The translations under genes were made by a program, and so were the position numbers. The notes beneath the pieces were generated by a model. The model was not told the DNA's origin. It saw only the letters and a program-made list of their open reading frames with translations, and did no database searches. Source: Chryseobacterium sediminis (lineage in GTDB: Bacteria; Bacteroidota; Bacteroidia; Flavobacteriales; Weeksellaceae). From it: DNA of 64,000 nt. This document shows, piece by piece, positions 50,414 through 59,957 of this stretch (its first letter is position 1; each line of letters begins with the position of its first letter). The stretch covers positions 434,001-498,000 of the forward strand of contig NZ_VUNZ01000001.1 in assembly GCF_008386505.1 (NCBI RefSeq), read 5' to 3'.

Positions 50414-51499
50414 ATGAGTAATGTAGCATCTATATTCGGTGAATACGCAACAAGCGAAGGCTTACAGCTTATTATCGACAAGAGAATGGATAAATTCAAA
50501 ACAAGAGAATTTTCCAAATATTTATCCTGGGATACACCTCAGGTCGATTTGTCTTTCAAAGATGTAATCGGAAAAACACAACTTGATACAATTGCATCTG
50601 TAGTTGGGGAAGATTCAGTTTCTCCCGTAAGAAGCAGAAGAGGGCTAGCTTCATTTGAAGGATCAATTCCAACTATTTCACACAAATATCTCATGAAACA
50701 ATCTGATGTAAGAGCTTACTACTCTTTACAGAACATGGGTAATATTGATGATGACACAAAGAAGAAGCAAATCATTGATTTAATTTTTAATGATGTCAAA
50801 TTATCGGCTGATGGATGTACCGGTAGACTTGATGTTATGTTCTTACAAGGACTTTCTACAGGCATGATTGATCTTTCAGCAACAGGTAACCCGGATGGCG
50901 TTGCGTATGGTGAAATTCCAGTAGGACTTCCGACGGACAATGTTATTGAAGCTTCCAAGAAGTGGGATGATGCCGATGCGACACCGCTTCAAGACATTGA
51001 GAATGTAATTGACGCTGCGCAAGGAAAAGGCAATGACGGTTTTGAAAAAATGATCATGACCAGAGCTACTTTCAACAAGTTAAAAAACAGCGTTGAAATC
51101 CAAAAGATTTTCAAAGGAGTAGTTGGAAAAGCTCCGGCATTAGTAACACCTGACAACCTTAACGAATATCTGGTTTCTAACGGACTTCCGCCAATCGAAT
51201 TGCAAACTTCATTATTTAACATTGAGGAGGACGGAGCTACAAGATCATTCAGAGCTTTTGCAGACGATGTGATTGTATTTGTTCCACAAGGAGAACTAGG
51301 AAAAGTTAAAAATGCACTAGTTACCGAAGGGGATTTAAAACAGGTTATGGGGCATTCATATGCGAATGTAGATAAAGTAAAGATTGCTAAATGGTCGATG
51401 AACGAGCCTTTCAACGAGTTCACAAGAGGGCAGTTATTGGCTATTCCTGCATTAACAGCAATTGACGCGATTTATCATTTAAAACTAAAACTCGCATAA
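50414..51499 (+). CDS. Major capsid protein
   Basis: 361 residues, the right length and position for a HK97-fold, gpE-type major capsid protein. It begins with a helix (VASIFGEYATSEGLQLIIDKRMDKF), has RRGLASFEGSIPTISHKYLMKQSDVRAYY, and ends with an SMNEPFNEFTRGQLLAIPALTAIDAIYHLKLK stretch. It forms the head shell. Assignment is from layout and general resemblance. Confidence 0.8.
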   Translation: MSNVASIFGEYATSEGLQLIIDKRMDKFKTREFSKYLSWDTPQVDLSFKDVIGKTQLDTIASVVGEDSVSPVRSRRGLASFEGSIPTISHKYLMKQSDVRAYYSLQNMGNIDDDTKKKQIIDLIFNDVKLSADGCTGRLDVMFLQGLSTGMIDLSATGNPDGVAYGEIPVGLPTDNVIEASKKWDDADATPLQDIENVIDAAQGKGNDGFEKMIMTRATFNKLKNSVEIQKIFKGVVGKAPALVTPDNLNEYLVSNGLPPIELQTSLFNIEEDGATRSFRAFADDVIVFVPQGELGKVKNALVTEGDLKQVMGHSYANVDKVKIAKWSMNEPFNEFTRGQLLAIPALTAIDAIYHLKLKLA

Positions 51500-51502
51500 T
51501 AA

Positions 51503-51826
51503 ATGAAAGTTAGGGATTATTTGTCAGCAAATCTTGAGTTATGGTCGGTTGAAGTGTCCGATGCGCTTATTGATGCAGAATTGATTAATGTAGGATTGAA
51601 TGGCGACTCTGAATACGAACCCGAATTAGAAGTAAAATCTAATACGCTGTTTTACAATTTAATCCCTAAGCTTTTATTATCTCCGAAAAGAGTTTCAGAA
51701 GGACAGTTTACCATCGAATATGATAAAGATGCAATGCTTGCATATTACCGTATGATAGCTGACCAGTTAGGGCTTCCAAACAACATGGAAAGAAACAAAA
51801 TTCGTGATCGTTCAAATCTTTGGTAA
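51503..51826 (+). CDS. Head-tail connector-like protein (DUF6706)
   Basis: 107 residues, helical, in the first position after the capsid gene where gp6-like connectors lie. The short segments LELWSVEVSDALIDAELINVGLNGD and TIEYDKDAMLAYYRMIADQLGLPN are like the DUF6706 proteins of Bacteroidota phages. It is immediately followed by the next gene without a gap. Confidence 0.65.
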   Translation: MKVRDYLSANLELWSVEVSDALIDAELINVGLNGDSEYEPELEVKSNTLFYNLIPKLLLSPKRVSEGQFTIEYDKDAMLAYYRMIADQLGLPNNMERNKIRDRSNLW

Positions 51827-52150
51827 ATGGCAGTTCAATATCCATATAAGTTAGAAGTATTTGTAAAAACAGATGCTGTAATGGACGAAAACGGAAACTG
51901 GATTCCCGGAACATCAGAATGGCAGGACTTCGGTATGTGTCGTGATGAAGATAGCCTTTCAAGTACCAAAACTATTTCTAATGATCAGATTAAGTATGAG
52001 TATACCTGGTTGATTCAATGCCCTAAAAAGCTTAAACCTATTGATGTAGGTTCAGGTATAAGGGTTATAGGATCAAAAGGCGAAACAAGGCTTGAAGGAG
52101 AGGTTTTAAGAGTAAAATACGATCAATTTCACAGCAGAATATGGGTGTAA
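51827..52150 (+). CDS. Head-closure-like phage protein
   Basis: 107 residues, beta-rich small domain (YPYKLEVFVKTDAVMDENGNWIPG, then RVIGSKGETRLEGEVLRVKYDQFHSRIWV). Layout is that of a head-closure (gp16/gp17-like) protein. It overlaps the next gene by 10 bp. Confidence 0.6.
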   Translation: MAVQYPYKLEVFVKTDAVMDENGNWIPGTSEWQDFGMCRDEDSLSSTKTISNDQIKYEYTWLIQCPKKLKPIDVGSGIRVIGSKGETRLEGEVLRVKYDQFHSRIWV

Positions 52151-52590
52151 GAGCGAATTTCAACATGCCGGGTCTAAACCAGTATATCAATGATGCTTTG
52201 GATGCAAAAATCCAGAATATCATTCGAGTTATGCGAGTGGTTGGTGAAGATGCTATAAACGAAGCCAGGTCCTATGCGAAAGATAAAGATTGGCAGGACG
52301 TCACTGGAAACCTTAGATCATCTATCGGATATGTTATCACTTTAAACGGTAACATAGTTAGTCAAGACTTTGAAAAAGTTCAGGGTCCGCAACCAACAAC
52401 GAAGGATGGTAAAAAAATAGGTTATGATTTAGCGATTGATATTGCTAAAGCTCTTCCGGAGATAGCATTGGTAATTGTTGCTGGAATGAAATACGCGTCA
52501 ACTGTTGAAAGTAGAGGGCGTAATGTACTAACCAGTGCGGAACTCAAAGCTAAATTAAAACTCAATCAATTTCTAAATAGTATACGGTGA
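52141..52590 (+). CDS. HK97 gp10-like tail completion protein
   Basis: 149 residues. The pattern of a helix (INDALDAKIQNIIRVMRVVGEDAINEARSYAKD) followed by DVTGNLRSSIGYVI and a final KYASTVESRGRNVLTSAEL is the gp10/tail-component layout. It likely joins the head and tail. Overlaps the next gene by 4 bp. Confidence 0.75.
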   Translation: MGVRANFNMPGLNQYINDALDAKIQNIIRVMRVVGEDAINEARSYAKDKDWQDVTGNLRSSIGYVITLNGNIVSQDFEKVQGPQPTTKDGKKIGYDLAIDIAKALPEIALVIVAGMKYASTVESRGRNVLTSAELKAKLKLNQFLNSIR

Positions 52591-52994
52591 GAAATTCAGT
52601 AATAGAAGCCAAACAGTGGATTTATAATGAGTTGAAAAATGGAGGTGTTGGTTCTATTATCACGGGTGATCTGTATAAAGACTTTAGACCAGCCGGCAGC
52701 ACTAAAGAAGATGTTGTTGTAAATGCTATCACTATTAATAGTACTTTCTTTCAAACCGGTGCATTCAATGTCAATTGCTATGTGCCTTACTTGAAAGTAA
52801 AGATAAACGCTATAGATCAAAACGTTCCAAACGAAATACGATTAAAAGCTGTTTCCGACAAAGTAAAACCAATTCTGGAAAGAAAATTCACTGACAAATA
52901 CAATGTTGATATAGAGTTTGAGCAAACCATTATGGATGGCAACGATTGCTATATCAATTTCAGACTAAAATTAAACGCATTTAATAATAATTAA
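52587..52994 (+). CDS. Tail terminator-like protein
   Basis: 135 residues from a GTG start overlapping the upstream stop. An alpha-beta fold with AKQWIYNELKNGGVGSIITGDLYKDFRPAGSTKEDVVVNAI and a closing INFRLKLNAF matches small tail terminator or completion proteins by position and size. The role is inferred from gene order. Confidence 0.6.
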   Translation: MRNSVIEAKQWIYNELKNGGVGSIITGDLYKDFRPAGSTKEDVVVNAITINSTFFQTGAFNVNCYVPYLKVKINAIDQNVPNEIRLKAVSDKVKPILERKFTDKYNVDIEFEQTIMDGNDCYINFRLKLNAFNNN

Positions 52995-53005
52995 AATTCA
53001 ATAAA

Positions 53006-53515
53006 ATGGCAGGACAGATTAACAATGGTGTAGCGAAAATTGAATTAGCACCAGTTGCATCAGACGGGGGAATGGGCACCGTCTTTAAAAAACTAGGGGA
53101 AACCATGCTTGGGACATTAAAAATCAATATGGAAGATGGTACGACTACCGATTTCAATGTTGAAGAATATGATGATCCCATTTTTACAAGGACTACTAAA
53201 GGAGCAATGTCTTTTGATTTTGATGTTGCCAATCCCGATGCCGACACCTTGGTTGAGGTTGGAGCTGGAACAAAAGATGCCGATGGAAACTACATTCCGC
53301 CTATCGGAAATGTTACAGTAGAAAGATCTTTAAAAATTACACCAGAAATCGGGTTTGGGTTTGATGTGGTAAGAACACTTATTACTTACAAATTCACCAC
53401 TGATATGGGTAAAGACAACTTGCTGGGTGTTTCAGTAAATGCAAAGGTTCTCAGACCTACTAAAGAAAATACACCTTCGTTTGAATTGGTGAAATATCCG
53501 ATTCCGACACCTTAA
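53006..53515 (+). CDS. Major tail protein
   Basis: 169 residues, beta-rich, located directly before the tail chaperone, as usual for the tail tube. Segments: KLGETMLGTLKINMEDGTTTDFNVEEYDDPIFTRTTKGAMSFDFDV and LLGVSVNAKVLRPT. The strong terminator behind it may set its high expression relative to downstream genes. Confidence 0.75.
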   Translation: MAGQINNGVAKIELAPVASDGGMGTVFKKLGETMLGTLKINMEDGTTTDFNVEEYDDPIFTRTTKGAMSFDFDVANPDADTLVEVGAGTKDADGNYIPPIGNVTVERSLKITPEIGFGFDVVRTLITYKFTTDMGKDNLLGVSVNAKVLRPTKENTPSFELVKYPIPTP

Positions 53516-53529
53516 TATTTTTCTTTTCA

Positions 53530-53560
53530 GCGCACTTGCCTAGGTGGGTGCGCTTTTTTT
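53530..53560 (+). terminator. Terminator after major tail gene
   Basis: Perfect stem GCGCAC (53530-53535) and GTGCGC (53548-53553) with a T run (53554-53560). It lies within the late operon, so it probably works as a partial terminator. Confidence 0.85.
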
Positions 53561-53579
53561 AACTACAAAATTTACAATT

Positions 53580-54074
53580 ATGGAAGAAGAGAGAATATTA
53601 AGCGAGGAGGAAAAAATAATTGCAGAAGAAAAGGAGCTGAAGGTTTTAAACAGTGTTGGATTTACTGTTAAAACATCATTATGGGGAAAAGAGATCGATT
53701 GGAAAGTAAACAAAATACCTTTAAAAGTAATGTTTGCCCAAAGCTACCGGTTTTTTAAACTTAAAGTCAGCCAGGAGAAACAGGAAAATGATGATTTCCA
53801 AGAAATATTAAACTCGCAGTTTAATTCGGTTGCAGATAACGCGAAACTATGCGCTGAAATTATTGCTATTACAATTCTTGGAACTAAATGGAACAACTGG
53901 CTTTTTAGAAAGCTTTTAACTGAGCATTTGTTCAATAATATCAATTCAAGAGAACTTCTTGATTTCACACAGAATGTTCTTTCGCTGAACGATTACCAGT
54001 CTTTTACGATCTCTACCACATTACTAAGCGCAGTAAGAGTGACAAATCCGATGAAGGTAGAGAAAACGGCCTAA
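53580..54074 (+). CDS. Tail assembly chaperone, short form (G-like)
   Basis: 164 residues from the ATG at 53580; the longer frame from 53544 starts inside the terminator. A charged helical leader is followed by NKIPLKVMFAQSYRFFKLKVSQEKQENDDFQEI and an acidic C-terminal. It lies between the tail tube and tape measure genes, where the lambda G/GT pair is found, and another frame opens near its end (see the -1 extension). Confidence 0.75.
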   Translation: MEEERILSEEEKIIAEEKELKVLNSVGFTVKTSLWGKEIDWKVNKIPLKVMFAQSYRFFKLKVSQEKQENDDFQEILNSQFNSVADNAKLCAEIIAITILGTKWNNWLFRKLLTEHLFNNINSRELLDFTQNVLSLNDYQSFTISTTLLSAVRVTNPMKVEKTA

Positions 54075-54304
54075 AAACAATTTATGGCCTATGTGGTCAA
54101 CTATGTCACCACTTTGGATGGACACTCGATTATTTACTTGAAGAGGTGGATTACGCTTTCTTACAAAGAATGCTTATTGATGCACCTTCATATGATTACG
54201 ACAAAGATGAAGATGTGAAAAAAGACACCAAAAAAGGAAAATCATTCGATTATTCTGAATTATCGCAGGAAAGTTTTTTATCACAATTGGAGCAATATAA
54301 ATAA
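53963..54304 (+). CDS. Probable -1 frameshift extension of tail chaperone (T-like)
   Basis: A frame one base back from the chaperone frame is open from 53963 to the stop at 54302-54304, with no ATG, GTG or TTG before 54167. After 54060 it reads GRENGLKTIYGLCGQLCHHFGWTLDYLLEEVDYAFLQRMLIDAP, a good protein-like sequence that fills the 230-bp gap before the tape measure gene. Without a start codon it can only be made as a -1 fusion. The slip site is not certain; candidates are the T-TTT at 54002-54005 and the AGAAAAC region at 54061-54067. Confidence 0.7.
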   Translation, partial: FHTECSFAERLPVFYDLYHITKRSKSDKSDEGRENGLKTIYGLCGQLCHHFGWTLDYLLEEVDYAFLQRMLIDAPSYDYDKDEDVKKDTKKGKSFDYSELSQESFLSQLEQYK

Positions 54305-54310
54305 TGAAGA

Positions 54311-57300
54311 ATGAATAATGTAGGAGGAGCTTTAAATTTCAATGCAACGTTGAATTTGAACGAATGGAGGAGGAATGTTGATCAAATCCGCAGGGATATT
54401 CTAGGATTAAACAGGCAGACTCAGCAACAAACATCACAAATGGACACCGCTTTCCGGAATCTATCAATAGGGGTTGCAAGTTACTTTTCGGCTGGCTTAC
54501 TTAAGGATTTTACCATGCAGCTGATTAATGTGCGTGGTGAATTCCAAAAAACAGAGGTAGCTTTTGCTACTATGCTAGGGGATGGTGATAAGGCCAAAGA
54601 CTTAATGCAAGAAATGGTTGAACTGGCAGCAAGGACTCCATTTTCTTTACAGGATGTTTCGCAAGGCGCAAAGCAATTGCTTGCGTTCCAGGTTCCGGCA
54701 AATGAGGTACTGGACACCCTAACAAGGATGGGGAATATCGCATCCGGATTATCAGTTCCAATTTCTAGAATAAACCTTGTATTTGGACAAGTTAGGGCTA
54801 AAGGCAGACTTATGGGGGATGATCTTCGCCAATTTACTGAAGCGGGTATCCCTATGGTTGCTGAGCTGGCTAAAAAATTCAATAAAACTACTGCTGAAAT
54901 ATCCGATATGGTTACCGAAGGTAAAATTGGATTCAAAGACGTTAAGGACGTTCTATTCTCTTTGACGGATGAAGGAGGTATGTTCTTCAATTTGATGGAA
55001 AAGCAGTCAGCTACACTGTCAGGTAGAATTTCAAATTTAGGTGATGAGTTTAGCCAGATGCTTAATAAAATTGGGCAAAATCAGGAAGGTTTATTGTCTT
55101 CTGGAATTGATGGTGTAACGAACTTAATTGAGCATTATCAGGATATTTCAAATGTACTTATAGTATTAATTTCAACATATGGAGCTTATAGAGCTGCATT
55201 AATTGCAACTGTTGCAATACAGAGAGCTTCAATAATTGCGGGAAATGTACAGGCCTTTTTACAGCTTGCTTCGTCTATAAGAAGCGCGAGGGATGCTCAA
55301 ATTTTATTCAATACAGTAACAAAAGCAAACCCTTATGTTATTGCCGCCACAGCAATAGCCGCTTTATCTGCAGCACTTTATGTTTATTACAATAGAGTTT
55401 CGGAAGCAGAAAGGGCTCAGCAAGAACTTAATGCGGAAATTTCCAAACAGCAAGCGCCAATAGCAGCTACTAAAACTAAAATTGATTCGCTTGTTTCTGC
55501 CATAAAGCAAGAGAATGTTTCAAATTCTCAACGTGCTGAATGGCTGAGACAGATCAAGGTTTTATCAAACGGACGACTAAATCAATTAACTGTTGAAGAG
55601 ATTCGCACAAATAAAGCATCAAATGCTATCAATGCCTATATAAAGCAGTTACAGAAAGAAGCGGAAGCAAAGGCTTATCTAACAAGGATTACAGATTATA
55701 CAGAGAAAAGAGAGCAATTACGAGCCAAACTAAAAACTAAACTTACCGCTGGGGATTTACTGGATGACCTTACTGATTTCAATACAGTTACCCATGATAA
55801 AACAGGTAAACTTCTAACAACGCTTGAAAGAAGAAATATCCGAACCATAAATGAGATAAATGCCCAAAGCGGAGAAATTCAAAAGGCGAAAGATAAGGTT
55901 GAGAGATTAACAAAAGAGTATACAAACACTTCTGGCGTTGATCCGGTAGCTGATACTACTAAAATAGAAGAAAGTGCAAAAAAAACTACCAGAGAGCTTG
56001 CAGAGATTTATTCATTAAATTCTATTGCAGATCTCGAACAGCGAATTGATTTGTGGAATGAAGCCTTGAAAAAAGCTTCAGGCGACACCGTTAATGTTTT
56101 GGATAAAAACAAATTTGGTGACGTTGTAAAAACCGGTAAAACAGTAAGTGTTTCAGAAGCAGTTGCCGAAGTTACAAAACTAGAAGAAGCAAGAGCAAAA
56201 AGAGAAAAAGAAATCCAAGTACAAAGCTTTCAGGAAAGAATCAGTGAAGCTGAAAGACAATGGAATAATTATTATAAAATGGCAGAATTCTATGGTAAAG
56301 AAACTGCCGATGCTCAATATAGTGCATTGTTCAACGGAGCTAAAAACTACCTTGATTACCTTGAAAAACAAGAGAAAGCGCTAGTAAAGCTATCTGATAA
56401 GAGTCTGTTGAGCAACCAACAGAAACAGGATCTAGTATTTATCCGTGAAAAAATCAATGGGCTTAAAGGTTTAGATACACCACTAGAAAACATAAAAAAA
56501 GGTATTGAGAATACCCTTAAATCTATTCCTTCTCTGGTTGATCAACTTGAATTCATTGAGAAATTAAAATCAGTTAATAAAATTGGAAAGGATAATAATC
56601 CAGAACAGTTCTTCGAAAAAGACAGATACTACAAGGGGCTATCTGATGGATTGTTGCAGCAACAACAGGACCTATATATCCAATTCCAAAGGGAACATGA
56701 AACATTTGAACAAAAAAAGACTGAAATCACTCAAAGATATGATGACATTAGGAAGAGAATTCAAGAATCTAATGCCTCCGACTTAGAAAAAACAAGGCAA
56801 ACTGAAGAAGCTAATAAAGCGCAGGCAAAGGACATTTCATCAATGTCATTTGAACTTTTTCAAAAAACAGATGCTTACGTTAAAGCGTTCGGAGACCTTG
56901 AAAAAGTAGGACCTAGAACTCTTAAAAAACTTCGTGATCAATTTAAAGCTTTTATTGATTCAGATGGTGGAAGGGCTCTTGGTATTCAAGATACAAAGGC
57001 TTTATTGGAGGTCTATGAAAAATTAGATAATGCTGTAAAGAATAAAAACCCTTTTGATGCTATCGGTATTGCTATTGAGAAATATAAAAAGAAACGAGAA
57101 GAATTAAATAAAATTGAAAAAGAATCAGGAAAGGATAGCGAAGCATATCAACTAAAATTAGATGATACAAAAAGTTCATTTGAGGAAATAGTTGATGTAT
57201 CTTATGATGCTACCAAAAAAATGATCGGATATTTTTCAGGTATTACCGAAGCAGTAGGGGGTATGTCGGATGAGCTGCGGTCTACAATCAACGATGTAGA

Positions 57301-58471
57301 ACAATTAGTGGAAGGGGTCTATAATGTATTCAAGGGCTTTTATGGAAATAAGGGTCAAATGATAACAGGATTGATTCAGGTAGTAGGTGCATTATCAAAA
57401 ATAATGAATGGCGACAATAAGAAAGAAGCGGAAATAAAAGGGTGGCAAAGAGACATAGAAAATCTTAAGTTTTTATACGAGCAACTTAACAAAGAAATAG
57501 AAAAAACAGCAGGAGAGGCGAGTTTAAAAAAATACCAAGAGTTAATTGCCAATTTAAAAAAGCAACAAGCGCTTCTTAACGATATGCGTACTAAAGAATC
57601 TGAGAAAAAGAATCCTGATGTTGACAAGGTAAATAGTTATGGAGATCAGATCCGGCAGATCAGTGTACAAATACAAGAACTGGTTGATACCTTTAAGAAG
57701 ACAATAACAACTGTTGAATTTAAAGACCTATCAGATAAGTTAGCTGATGCTCTAACAAATGCTTTTGCAGAGGGTGAAGATGCTGCGCAATCATTTGAAA
57801 AGGTAGTTGATGAAGTTATGCGAAATGCAGTACAGAATGCACTAAAGATGAAGTTTCTTGATGATGCGGCTCAAAAGATGGTAGATCAATTATATTCATC
57901 AATGGGCTTTGGAAATTCCAGTACATCTGCTGTTCAAAATGAGATTTCAAAAGTTGAAGGTAACTTAAAAGAAATAGAAGAAAAGTTAAAAACAGTAGGA
58001 CTTCAGGAAAAAATATTTCTTGAAAATGTTCAGAAAGAACAGTTAGAGAAATTGAAATTACTACAACAACAACTGTCTGAGATTTATGCAAATGGAAGTT
58101 TTGATGGATTAAGTGCAGAAGAAAGAGATAAAATAAAAGCAATGGGAGAGGAGGCCATGAAAAAATACATGGATGCTCTTAAGCAATATCAGGATCTTTT
58201 TGGCCAATCTGCAGATAACGCCCAAGGTTTAAAAGGAGACATCAAAGGAATTACCGAAAAGACTGCCGGAGCTTTGGAAGGCCAGATTAACGCCATGCGA
58301 ATAATGCAAGCTGAAGCCTTAAAACGCTCAAAGGATAACCTTGAAGTGATGCGTAGTCAGTTGCTTGTTCAAAGTCAAATTGAAATGAATACGAGGCCTC
58401 TTAAGGGTATATATGATGAGATAAAGTCGATGAATTCTAAAATCAAAAACAGTTTAGCCGGAATACCATAA
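54311..58471 (+). CDS. Tape measure protein
   Basis: 1386 residues. The N-terminal tape measure domain (FQKTEVAFATMLGDGDKAKDLMQEMVELAARTPFSLQDVSQGAKQLLAF, LRQFTEAGIPMVAELAKKF) is unmistakable. Two hydrophobic stretches (about 280-305 and 345-370) and long coiled-coil regions follow. The length sets a tail of about 200 nm at the usual 0.15 nm per residue, which is an estimate. It overlaps the next gene by one base. Confidence 0.95.
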   Translation: MNNVGGALNFNATLNLNEWRRNVDQIRRDILGLNRQTQQQTSQMDTAFRNLSIGVASYFSAGLLKDFTMQLINVRGEFQKTEVAFATMLGDGDKAKDLMQEMVELAARTPFSLQDVSQGAKQLLAFQVPANEVLDTLTRMGNIASGLSVPISRINLVFGQVRAKGRLMGDDLRQFTEAGIPMVAELAKKFNKTTAEISDMVTEGKIGFKDVKDVLFSLTDEGGMFFNLMEKQSATLSGRISNLGDEFSQMLNKIGQNQEGLLSSGIDGVTNLIEHYQDISNVLIVLISTYGAYRAALIATVAIQRASIIAGNVQAFLQLASSIRSARDAQILFNTVTKANPYVIAATAIAALSAALYVYYNRVSEAERAQQELNAEISKQQAPIAATKTKIDSLVSAIKQENVSNSQRAEWLRQIKVLSNGRLNQLTVEEIRTNKASNAINAYIKQLQKEAEAKAYLTRITDYTEKREQLRAKLKTKLTAGDLLDDLTDFNTVTHDKTGKLLTTLERRNIRTINEINAQSGEIQKAKDKVERLTKEYTNTSGVDPVADTTKIEESAKKTTRELAEIYSLNSIADLEQRIDLWNEALKKASGDTVNVLDKNKFGDVVKTGKTVSVSEAVAEVTKLEEARAKREKEIQVQSFQERISEAERQWNNYYKMAEFYGKETADAQYSALFNGAKNYLDYLEKQEKALVKLSDKSLLSNQQKQDLVFIREKINGLKGLDTPLENIKKGIENTLKSIPSLVDQLEFIEKLKSVNKIGKDNNPEQFFEKDRYYKGLSDGLLQQQQDLYIQFQREHETFEQKKTEITQRYDDIRKRIQESNASDLEKTRQTEEANKAQAKDISSMSFELFQKTDAYVKAFGDLEKVGPRTLKKLRDQFKAFIDSDGGRALGIQDTKALLEVYEKLDNAVKNKNPFDAIGIAIEKYKKKREELNKIEKESGKDSEAYQLKLDDTKSSFEEIVDVSYDATKKMIGYFSGITEAVGGMSDELRSTINDVEQLVEGVYNVFKGFYGNKGQMITGLIQVVGALSKIMNGDNKKEAEIKGWQRDIENLKFLYEQLNKEIEKTAGEASLKKYQELIANLKKQQALLNDMRTKESEKKNPDVDKVNSYGDQIRQISVQIQELVDTFKKTITTVEFKDLSDKLADALTNAFAEGEDAAQSFEKVVDEVMRNAVQNALKMKFLDDAAQKMVDQLYSSMGFGNSSTSAVQNEISKVEGNLKEIEEKLKTVGLQEKIFLENVQKEQLEKLKLLQQQLSEIYANGSFDGLSAEERDKIKAMGEEAMKKYMDALKQYQDLFGQSADNAQGLKGDIKGITEKTAGALEGQINAMRIMQAEALKRSKDNLEVMRSQLLVQSQIEMNTRPLKGIYDEIKSMNSKIKNSLAGIP

Positions 58472-58944
58472 TGAAAACAGATTATATTATTAAAGAAATG
58501 AAAGCTTTTAGCCCTTGTAAAGAGGGCTTTGAAAAAGCTTATAAAGATACTTCACTAAAGAGCCTTTGCGAGTTGTTTTTTGCAAATTCAGATTGGGCAT
58601 TGAAGCAAAATTTCCCGTCAAAAGAAGTACTTGGAAAATACCGTGGTTATTATGAAAAATACGGGGTTTACTATAGGCAAAACACTATAAGTAAGGCTGT
58701 TAATTTGGCTATCTTTGATAGTGAATCTGAAATAGAATTCACTGGATTTGATGTTTCAGAGATTTTCATTCGCGGAAAGTCTAAAATTACAATAAAAGCT
58801 TCAGGATATTCTAAAATATTTGTAACGGTTTTAGACGATTCAGAGCTGAATATCGAAAGGATTGGAAATGCTGAGGTATTTATTTACCAATATGGAGGAG
58901 TAGTTAATGGAGATTGTGTGGTAAAGCAAAAAAGATGGGATTAA
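58471..58944 (+). CDS. Hypothetical tail-region protein
   Basis: 157 residues. A helical first part (LKSLCELFFANSDWALKQNF) and a beta-rich second part (EIFIRGKSKITIKASGYSKIFVTVLDDSELNI), like a small beta helix. This protein type recurs behind tape measure genes in Bacteroidota phages. Function unknown. Overlaps both neighbours. Confidence 0.65.
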   Translation: MKTDYIIKEMKAFSPCKEGFEKAYKDTSLKSLCELFFANSDWALKQNFPSKEVLGKYRGYYEKYGVYYRQNTISKAVNLAIFDSESEIEFTGFDVSEIFIRGKSKITIKASGYSKIFVTVLDDSELNIERIGNAEVFIYQYGGVVNGDCVVKQKRWD

Positions 58945-59951
58945 AGTGGTCAATTAATGGTAGATATTTTTCAGAATTCGGAATCAATGTTCAGGATTCT
59001 AAAGGTGTTCTTGATAAACTAAAACCACGAGAAAGAAATTCCTATTCATGGGCTGAGTACCACGGTAAGCAATTCGATTTATCTAAACCATTCTATGAAG
59101 CACGCGAAATTGAGCTACAGTGTTGGTTAAGGGCGTCTGATTCTAACAGGCTAACAGAAAATTTCAATTCTTTTATAAACTTATTCGATACAAGGTCTAC
59201 AAAACGTTTTACTATTGAGCCATTCGGAAATAAGGAATACGCTTATGAAGTATTACTGAATGGGCCTGCAGAACTTACAAAAGAATTCAGAGACGGAATA
59301 ATGTATGGTTCTTTTACACTAAAATTAATTGAACCCAATCCTATCAAAAAGATTCTAAAAACAGATCTTGATACCTTAAATCTATCCTACGAAATAGATT
59401 CTGAGACGGAAATATTCTTCGGAGATGGCACCAAGCAGACCGGCCGCGGAAACGTAAGTCTTACAAAAGACTATTCAGCACCTTCATATGAAAATTCCGG
59501 TTTGTCAATTGTGAGCGGTAGCGGTCTAAACTCTGCTTATTTTGAAGTTTACGCAATTCCGGATAAACCTAATGCTTATCAATTCTCTGTTGAGGTGACT
59601 TTACAATCTCCCAAGAATATAAAACTGTATGTAATCGGTAGAAAGCTGGATAACACATATGAAGCAGTAGCCGTGAGTACAATATATGAGGGCTTAATTG
59701 GTAAAAACACAATAGCCGTAATTGATGAGGTAAACATGCCGGACTATGGGAAATTTATATATAAAGTTTTGGACTCTGATGGCAATGAGATTCCGGGAAT
59801 AGTTTACAGTAATCCACGTATTGAAACCGCTGAGGTTATTGGAGAGTGGCAAAACATGTTAGGAAAAGAAAAGATAATAATTATTGCGGGAAATATTGAG
59901 GATTTGAAAAACCTTCAAACTCCTGCAGAAACAATTTGGGAAAAAATATAA
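58935..59951 (+). CDS. Distal tail protein-like baseplate component
   Basis: 338 residues from the ATG at 58935; the longer frame overlaps the upstream gene more. GLKWSINGRYFSEFGINVQDSKGVLDKLKPR and the EIELQCWLRASDSNRLTENFNSFINLF stretch resemble distal tail (Dit) proteins. The C-terminal half is a beta-rich carbohydrate-binding-like module. It should form the hub that connects tail and receptor-binding proteins. Confidence 0.7.
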   Translation: MGLKWSINGRYFSEFGINVQDSKGVLDKLKPRERNSYSWAEYHGKQFDLSKPFYEAREIELQCWLRASDSNRLTENFNSFINLFDTRSTKRFTIEPFGNKEYAYEVLLNGPAELTKEFRDGIMYGSFTLKLIEPNPIKKILKTDLDTLNLSYEIDSETEIFFGDGTKQTGRGNVSLTKDYSAPSYENSGLSIVSGSGLNSAYFEVYAIPDKPNAYQFSVEVTLQSPKNIKLYVIGRKLDNTYEAVAVSTIYEGLIGKNTIAVIDEVNMPDYGKFIYKVLDSDGNEIPGIVYSNPRIETAEVIGEWQNMLGKEKIIIIAGNIEDLKNLQTPAETIWEKI

Positions 59952-59957
59952 TAAACA

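Noticed and set aside
50989..51423. 144-codon frame antisense to the capsid gene
   Set aside because: A shadow of the long capsid frame, with Ser/Leu/Phe-rich content and no start context.
54481..54990. 169-codon frame antisense to the tape measure gene
   Set aside because: Mirror frame of a highly biased coding region; no support.
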